From Rhodococcus aetherivorans (GTDB lineage Bacteria > Actinomycetota > Actinomycetes > Mycobacteriales > Mycobacteriaceae), in assembly GCF_011058165.1 (NCBI RefSeq), contig NZ_JAALEG010000059.1:1-40105 (forward strand): a stretch of DNA of 40,105 nt, given 5' to 3'. This document shows, piece by piece, positions 34,995-40,105 of this stretch. The notes beneath the pieces were generated by a model, which had not been told where the DNA came from, did no database searches, and worked only from the letters and a program-made list of their open reading frames with translations. The position numbers and the translations under genes are program-made. The stretch's first letter is position 1. Each line of letters opens with the position of its first letter.

Positions 34995-36476
34995 CTACCG
35001 GACGGGTTCGACGAGTCCGTGCCGGACGAGCGCCTGCACCAGGGGGACCGCCTGCCCGGCCAGCGCCTGCTCGTCCTCGTCGTGCGCGGCGGCGAGCAGC
35101 GCCACCAGCTCCGACAGCGGCAGGCCGTCGGCCCGCATCCCCGCCAGCAGGGCCGCTGCGGGATCGTCCACCTCGTGCTGCCAGTTCGGGCCGCCGCCGC
35201 GGTGCACGCGCGTCACCACCTGCCGCCAGCCGTCCGCACCCGGCAGGTACACGCGCTCCAGGGCGGTGTCGGGCCGGACGACGAACCGCGCCTCGAGGAC
35301 ATCGTGGTCGCGCAACCACGCCAGCCGCTCGAAGTAGCCGACGGCCTCCGCCCCGAGCGGGTCGGTGAAGCCGTGCCGCAGGTCCTCGGCGAGCACGTCG
35401 CTGGGCGCGTCGGTGCGCCGCAGGTAGACGAACCCGAAGCCGATGCCCTCGACCCGGTGCCGCTCGAAGTGGTCCAGCCAGGCCTCGGCGCGCGCCGCCA
35501 CCGCCGGATCCCGCGGGTCGGCGTCGCCGTCACGCAGCCACGTCCCCACGTAGAGGGCCGGGTCGGCGACGTCGCGCTGCGCGATCCACGCATCGACCCC
35601 GTGGGCGGGCAGCCAGGAGGCGATCCGGCGTCGCCAGTCCTCGTCCTCGACGTGCACCCACGAGGCCAGCATCGCCGCGGTCCCACCCGGGTTCAGGTGC
35701 TCGGCGGCGCGGGAGACCATCAGCTCGCTCGCGCCGTCGAGGTCCAGGCCCGAGTCCCGGTAGGTGTGCTCGACCCGTCCGGTGCTCACCACGAACGGCG
35801 GGTTCGCGATGATCCGGTCGAAGCGGCGGCCGGCCACCGGCTCGAACCACGATCCCTCGAGCAGTTCGACCTCGACCTCGTTGAGCGCGGCCGTGGCGGC
35901 GGCCAGATCCAGTGCCCGCGGGTTGACGTCGGTGGCGGTGACGGTGCCGGCGAAGTCGGTGGCGCGCACGGCCTGTACGCCGCAGCCGGTGCCCAGGTCC
36001 AGCACCGAGCCGACCGGGTCGGTGGGCATGGCCTGCAGCAGCGACAGCGAGGCGTGCCCGACCCCGAGCACGTGGTCCTCGCGGGTGGGCCGGGGGCGCA
36101 TCGCCCCGTCGAGGTCCGACAGCATCCAGCGGGTGCCGGTGCCGGCGTCGAGCGGTCGCAGATCCAGCGCCGCGCGCACGCCGTCGCCGTCGCGTTCGAG
36201 CAGCCCGGCCGCGATCGCCGTCGCCACGTCGACCGGAGCGAGCGCCGCGGCCACCTCCGCAGCAGGCAGCGTGTCGCACACCAGGAACAGGCGCACGAGG
36301 GTGCCGAGATCACCACCGCCCGTCGCGGCCCGCCGCACCGGCACGGGCTCGCCCCGGCCGAGCGCGGCGTGCGCGTCGGGGCCGAGCAGCTCGAGCAGCG
36401 TGTCGGTGTCGAACCGGGCGCGCGTCAGCGCCGTGCGCAACGGGGGGCAGATCGAAAGCAGCAGGTCGCGGTCCAC
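34995..36476 (-). CDS. SAM-dependent methyltransferase (small-MTase/RlmG-like) with actinobacterial N- and C-terminal domains
   Basis: A 493-residue protein. The central Rossmann methyltransferase has motif [17 protein letters not shown] (157-171 or so), an acidic loop [10 protein letters not shown], and the catalytic motif [10 protein letters not shown] (222-231). NPPF is typical of enzymes that methylate an exocyclic or amide nitrogen, such as guanine N2 in rRNA or glutamine in release factors. The N-terminal 130 residues (DUF7059-like) and the C-terminal 180 residues are actinobacterial additions, presumably for substrate recognition. The target is not known; rRNA or a ribosomal protein is the best guess. 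The start is GTG at 36476; CAGAAT 6 nt before it could be a -10 of a leaderless mRNA. Confidence 0.82.
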   Translation of the reverse strand: MDRDLLLSICPPLRTALTRARFDTDTLLELLGPDAHAALGRGEPVPVRRAATGGGDLGTLVRLFLVCDTLPAAEVAAALAPVDVATAIAAGLLERDGDGVRAALDLRPLDAGTGTRWMLSDLDGAMRPRPTREDHVLGVGHASLSLLQAMPTDPVGSVLDLGTGCGVQAVRATDFAGTVTATDVNPRALDLAAATAALNEVEVELLEGSWFEPVAGRRFDRIIANPPFVVSTGRVEHTYRDSGLDLDGASELMVSRAAEHLNPGGTAAMLASWVHVEDEDWRRRIASWLPAHGVDAWIAQRDVADPALYVGTWLRDGDADPRDPAVAARAEAWLDHFERHRVEGIGFGFVYLRRTDAPSDVLAEDLRHGFTDPLGAEAVGYFERLAWLRDHDVLEARFVVRPDTALERVYLPGADGWRQVVTRVHRGGGPNWQHEVDDPAAALLAGMRADGLPLSELVALLAAAHDEDEQALAGQAVPLVQALVRHGLVEPVR

Positions 36477-36530
36477 CCCCGCATTCTGGCAGCACCCCGA
36501 GGCCGCGTCGCCGGGGGACCGGGAGCCGGG

Positions 36531-36890
36531 TCAGCCCTCGATGATGCGGGGCTGCGGGCCCTCCAGGGCGGTGGTCCCGTCCCCGCGGCCGTCCCAGCGG
36601 CTGGGCTCGTCCTTCGACCGCGGCGGCCGATCGTTGGCGATGAGCACCGCCACCCACGGCAACGGGACGGACAGGGCGAGGATGCCCACCGAGAGCCAGG
36701 GATTGGCGAACGCCGCGTACGCGAGGGCGGCGAGGATCATGGCGGGGATGCGGAAGGACATGAGCGTGAGGTACTTGCGGACCCGCGCACGGTGCTGGTC
36801 CTCCAGCGACAACGCCGCCTCGGTGATCAGAACCGGTTTCTCGGGTGACCCGTCGTCGTAGTCCCCATTGAAACCCGGAGTTCTCGACAT
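36531..36890 (-). CDS. DUF3099 membrane protein (Rv2709-like)
   Basis: A 119-residue protein with a polar N-terminus containing VLITEAALSLEDQHRARVRKYL, the typical DUF3099 segment, then two membrane helices (about 50-72 and 76-98), with the short FANPWLS turn between them. The C-terminus is polar. Function is unknown. The ATG at 36890 is chosen because the conserved domain follows; no strong SD is seen. It lies 55 bp upstream of the methyltransferase gene on the same strand and is divergent from the DUF3039 gene, with 72 bp between starts. From memory the Rv2708c/Rv2709 pair next to sigB in mycobacteria shows the same arrangement. Confidence 0.8.
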   Translation of the reverse strand: MSRTPGFNGDYDDGSPEKPVLITEAALSLEDQHRARVRKYLTLMSFRIPAMILAALAYAAFANPWLSVGILALSVPLPWVAVLIANDRPPRSKDEPSRWDGRGDGTTALEGPQPRIIEG

Positions 36891-36962
36891 CCCTCTACTG
36901 TCCCACTCGCGCGCGCGGAATGCACATGCGCATCCGCATCGAGGGTGCGGCATCATGTAACG

Positions 36963-37199
36963 GTGAGCACCGACATCAAGGAACGGCCGGATACCACCAC
37001 CGACGAAACCACCGACGACGACACTCCCAAGTTCTTCCACTACGTCAAGAAGGACAAGATCGCCGAGAGCGCGGTCATGGGCACCCACGTCGTCGCGCTG
37101 TGCGGCGAGGTCTTCCCGGTGACGCGCTCCCCGAAACCGGGGTCACCGGTGTGCCCGGAGTGCAAGAAGGTCTACGAGGGCCTGCGCAGGGGCGACTGA
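36963..37199 (+). CDS. DUF3039 small protein with zinc-ribbon-like cysteines (Rv2708c-like)
   Basis: A 78-residue conserved actinobacterial protein. After a Thr/Asp-rich start it reads KFFHYVKKDKIAESAVMG, then THVVALCGEVFPVTR and SPVCPECKKVYEGL. The Cys in ALCGE and the CPEC pair, with nearby His residues, could bind a metal ion. Function is unknown. The start is GTG at 36963, beginning VSTDIKERP; an ATG at 36945 would add six residues but is less likely. CATCAT ends 6 nt before the GTG, a possible -10 of a leaderless mRNA. Its last 28 bp overlap the end of the converging YihY/BrkB gene. Confidence 0.8.
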   Translation: MSTDIKERPDTTTDETTDDDTPKFFHYVKKDKIAESAVMGTHVVALCGEVFPVTRSPKPGSPVCPECKKVYEGLRRGD

Positions 37200-38353
37200 T
37201 CGACGGTCTCGTCCGGAGCCGCCGGGACGTGTTCGCCGGCGGCCTTCTCCGCTGCGCGCGGGTGCGGAGCGTCCACGGGGCACGACTCCGGTTCCCGCTG
37301 GTCCGGCCGCATGATGTCCGGTAGCCGGATCGGGATCGGCGCCGTCCCGAGCCGCCGGGTCAGGCCGGTCACTGCGGCCGCCGCCGGCGAGGGCGCCGCG
37401 GCGGCCCGTTCGGCCAGCCACCGGCGCATCTGCTCGATGCGGGTCTCGCGGGCGGGCCAGAACTCCTGCACGGTCGCGTTGAACTCGGCACCCAGCACGA
37501 CGGCGAAGCCGAGGAAGAAGGTGAACAGCAGGAACGCAATCGGGGTGGCGAGCGCGCCGTAGGTGTAGCCGGTCCCGGAGACCCACCGCAGATACCAGCG
37601 CAGTCCCGCGCTCGACGCCATGAAGAACGTGCCCGCGAGGATCGCGCCGCCCAGCAGCCGATGCCACGGCAGCGATCTCGGCAGCGCCACCTTGTACAGC
37701 GTCGTCAGGCCCACGAGCAGCAGCAGTCCCACGCCGGGGTAGTAGAACGTGTCCAGCAGCCGGGTGCCGAGGTCGTACCACGCCGCTGGCAGCGCGCGTC
37801 CGATCATGGTCGGCCCGAGCGCGACGAGTGGCAGCGTGAACACCGCCAGCACGAGGAACACCACGTACAGCAGCAGCGCGAAGAACCGCTGCCAGACGGG
37901 ATGCCGGTGATCGTGCTGGTCGTGTGCCTCGTCGATCGAGTCCACGAACGTCGAGATCGCCGACGAACCCGCCCAGAGCGACAGCAGGAACCCGAGGGAC
38001 ATCACGTCGGCGCGTCCCCGCAGCAGCACGTCCTGCACCGTGGGCCCGATGATGTCGTCGACGACGCTCTCGCTGAACATCGTGCGGCTGAACGTGACGA
38101 TCTTGGACTGGATGATCTCCACCGTGTCCGGCCCGAACCACCCGGCCACGTACCCGAGACTGCCCAGCAGGCCCAGCAGCAGCGGGGGCAGCGACAGCGT
38201 CTGCCAGAAGGCGGCGGCTGCGGCCTTGCTGAAGATGGAGTCGTCCCATGCCTTGGTCGCCGTGCGGGCGATCACCTGTAGGCCGCGATGCACCGGCCGC
38301 CGTCGCGGGCTCGATGCGGCGGTGGATCCGGCCGGTGGGGATATCTCGCTCAT
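37172..38353 (-). CDS. YihY/BrkB-family inner membrane protein (Rv2707-like)
   Basis: A 393-residue integral membrane protein with about six hydrophobic segments between residues 45 and 300. Conserved YihY features include the FWQTLSLPPLLLGLLGSLGY first helix, LGFLLSLWAGSSAISTFVDSIDEAH, and the last helices with YGALATPIAFLLFTFFLGFAVVLGAEFNA. The C-terminal 80 residues are cytoplasmic and Ala/Pro-rich. The family is often misannotated as ribonuclease BN; its real role is unknown and may be transport. The start at 38353 is chosen because GGAAG lies 5 nt upstream; other ATGs at 38368 and 38380 are possible. Its 3' end overlaps that of the DUF3039 gene. Confidence 0.85.
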   Translation of the reverse strand: MSEISPPAGSTAASSPRRRPVHRGLQVIARTATKAWDDSIFSKAAAAAFWQTLSLPPLLLGLLGSLGYVAGWFGPDTVEIIQSKIVTFSRTMFSESVVDDIIGPTVQDVLLRGRADVMSLGFLLSLWAGSSAISTFVDSIDEAHDQHDHRHPVWQRFFALLLYVVFLVLAVFTLPLVALGPTMIGRALPAAWYDLGTRLLDTFYYPGVGLLLLVGLTTLYKVALPRSLPWHRLLGGAILAGTFFMASSAGLRWYLRWVSGTGYTYGALATPIAFLLFTFFLGFAVVLGAEFNATVQEFWPARETRIEQMRRWLAERAAAAPSPAAAAVTGLTRRLGTAPIPIRLPDIMRPDQREPESCPVDAPHPRAAEKAAGEHVPAAPDETVDQSPLRRPS

Positions 38354-38611
38354 GGGTACTTCCAGCATTCCTGACGACACGCCGCGGTGCGCGGCGGCGG
38401 GCCGACGGGACCGCGAATTCTGTCATGATCGTCTCCTGTCGCCCGCGTCACGGACGGCGGTTCGGATGCGGGCCGGGCTCGCGGGCCGGGATAGGCTGCT
38501 CGACGGCCGTCGCCCGCCCGGCGACCGCACGGCGGTGCCCGTTCGCCGCCCGGCGACGTCGCCGTAGAGCGAAACCACCTGCACGACCGGAGAAGGAGCA
38601 CGAGTAGCCGG

Positions 38612-40105
38612 TGAGCACCGAGACCCTCGGAACAGCGTCCTCCGCCCCCGCCGGACAGCTGCGCGCCTGGCAGCGCCGGGCCCTCACGAAGTACCTCGCG
38701 ACGGGTCCGCGGGATTTCCTCGCCGTCGCGACCCCGGGCGCCGGTAAGACCACGTTCGCGCTGCGCGTCGCGAGCGAGCTGCTGCGCGACCGCACCGTCG
38801 ACCAGGTGACGGTCGTCGCCCCGACCGAGCACCTCAAGCACCAGTGGGCCGCCTCGGCCGCCCGCTCCGGCATCGCGCTGGACTCGAACTTCACCAACTC
38901 CACGGGCCAGACGTCGAGCGACTTCCACGGCGTCGTGGTGACCTATGCACAGGTCGCCTCGCATCCGTTCAAGCATCGGGTCCGCACCGAGGCGCGCCGC
39001 ACCCTGGTGATCCTCGACGAGATCCACCACGGCGGCGACGCCAAGAGCTGGGGCGAGGGCATCCGGGAGGCGTTCGGCGACGCCACCCGCCGCCTCGCCC
39101 TGACCGGAACACCGTTCCGCAGCGACGACAGCGCCATCCCGTTCGTGGTGTACGAACCGAACGCCGACGGTCTCATGCAGTCCAGGGCCGACCACGCGTA
39201 CGGCTACGCCGACGCGCTCGCCGACGGCGTCGTGCGCCCGGTGGTGTTCCTCGCGTACTCCGGTGAAGCCCGGTGGCGCAACAGCGCGGGGGAGGAGTAC
39301 TCGGCGCGGCTCGGCGAGCCACTCAGCGCCGAGCAGACCGCCCGGGCGTGGCGGACCGCGCTCGATCCCGCCGGCGACTGGATCCCGGCCGTCCTCACCG
39401 CCGCCAACACGCGGCTCGAGCAGCTGCGCCAGGGCGGGATGCCCGACGCGGGCGGATTGGTCATCGCCAGCGACCAGACGGTGGCCCGCGCGTATGCCAG
39501 GATCCTCGAGCAGCTCACCGGCGAGGCGCCCGCACTCGTCCTGTCCGACGACCCGACGGCCTCCGGGCGCATCTCGGAGTTCGATGCGAGCACCCAGCGC
39601 TGGATGGTGGCGGTGCGAATGGTGTCCGAAGGCGTCGACGTGCCGCGGCTCGCGGTGGGCGTGTACGCCACCAGCGCGTCGACGCCGCTGTTCTTCGCCC
39701 AGGCCATCGGCCGGTTCGTGCGATCACGCCGCAAGGGCGAGACCGCGAGCGTGTTCCTGCCGTCCGTGCCGGTGCTGCTCGATCTCGCCAGCCAGCTCGA
39801 GGCCCAACGGGACCACGTGCTCGGCAAGCCCCACCGCGAGAAGGAGGGCTTCGACGACGACCTGCTCGCCGACGCCAACCGGCGCAAGGACGAACCCGGC
39901 GAGGAGGAGAAGGCCTTCACCGCGCTCGGCGCCGACGCCGAGCTCGACCAGGTGATCTACGACGGCTCCTCGTTCGGCACGGCGACGTTCGCCGGCAGCG
40001 AGGAGGAAGCCGACTACCTGGGGCTTCCCGGGCTGCTCGACGCCGAACAGATGCGGGCGCTGCTGCGCCGCCGCCAGCAGGAGCAGCTGGACAAGCCGGC
40101 CTCCC
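38612..40105 (+). CDS. DEAD/DEAH-box superfamily 2 helicase (SSL2/COG1061-like), 3' part cut by window edge
   Basis: The first 498 codons of a superfamily 2 helicase. RAWQRRALTKYL (19-30) is the Q-motif-like start. Motif I is ATPGAGKTT (40-48), motif Ia VVAPTEHLKHQW, motif II DEIHH (136-140), motif III ALTGTPFRS, and motifs V-VI VRMVSEGVDVPRLAVG and FAQAIGRFVRSRRKG. Conserved across actinobacteria, the family resembles UvrB/XPB-type DNA translocases; its role is unknown. The GTG at 38612 is the first possible start, since an in-frame TAG lies two codons upstream. AAGGAG stands 13 nt before it, an unusually long SD spacing. The 258-bp gap upstream, shared with the divergent YihY gene, holds -10-like TAGGCT near 38493 and nothing else I recognise. 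Confidence 0.88.

Overview
The window is about 70% G+C. It carries gene-dense actinobacterial DNA, most likely from Rhodococcus or a close relative in the Mycobacteriales. The evidence is the block lexA / LysM division protein / nrdR, alpha-beta hydrolase / PAC2 protein, a DUF4192 gene, ideR, sigB, DUF3099, DUF3039 and YihY/BrkB. From memory this follows the Mycobacterium tuberculosis order lexA (Rv2720) to Rv2707. Frequent GTG starts, actinobacterial LexA boxes and -10 hexamers placed 6-8 nt before start codons (leaderless mRNAs) agree with this. No tRNA, rRNA, CRISPR array, insertion sequence or attachment site was recognised. No gene-free stretch exceeds 300 bases.

Layout. 1-3581: fructose PTS locus (fruK and fruR leftward, ptsI rightward) around a compact divergent promoter. 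3655-6188: an NCS2 uracil/xanthine permease and a long-chain-type acyl-CoA dehydrogenase. 6283-8561: SOS/cell-cycle block with lexA, a divergent LysM membrane protein behind two abutting LexA boxes, and nrdR. 8604-14168: HrpA helicase, a class III aminotransferase and a small membrane protein. 14280-18448: an accessory-looking stretch with a metallo-beta-lactamase-fold hydrolase, a cysteine-dioxygenase-like cupin, a LuxR regulator fused to an apparently inactive alpha/beta hydrolase, a permuted NlpC/P60-like protein and a VOC protein. 18484-23191: a tightly packed leftward operon of Ski2-like helicase, amidohydrolase and a LysR sensor domain lacking its HTH but carrying a basic tail. 23377-27743: alpha/beta hydrolase, PAC2 protein, lipoprotein and DUF4192 protein. 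27763-34813: galE and ideR, then a deacetylase/acetyltransferase pair (acuC-pat), then sigB. 34995-40105: a methyltransferase, DUF3099, DUF3039, YihY/BrkB and the 5' part of a DEAD/DEAH helicase.

How the genes work together. FruR probably controls fructose phosphorylation, with PtsI supplying phosphate from PEP. LexA probably represses itself and the LysM protein, linking DNA damage to a pause in division. IdeR (iron) and SigB (stress) are global regulators. AcuC and Pat overlap by 8 bp and probably form a writer/eraser pair for protein lysine acetylation. The most novel-looking candidates are the pseudoenzyme-LuxR / cupin / metallohydrolase cluster (14280-17178), the helicase-amidohydrolase-'LysR without HTH' operon (18484-23191), and a perfect 17-bp hairpin that overlaps the likely galE ribosome binding site between ideR and galE (28763-28801).
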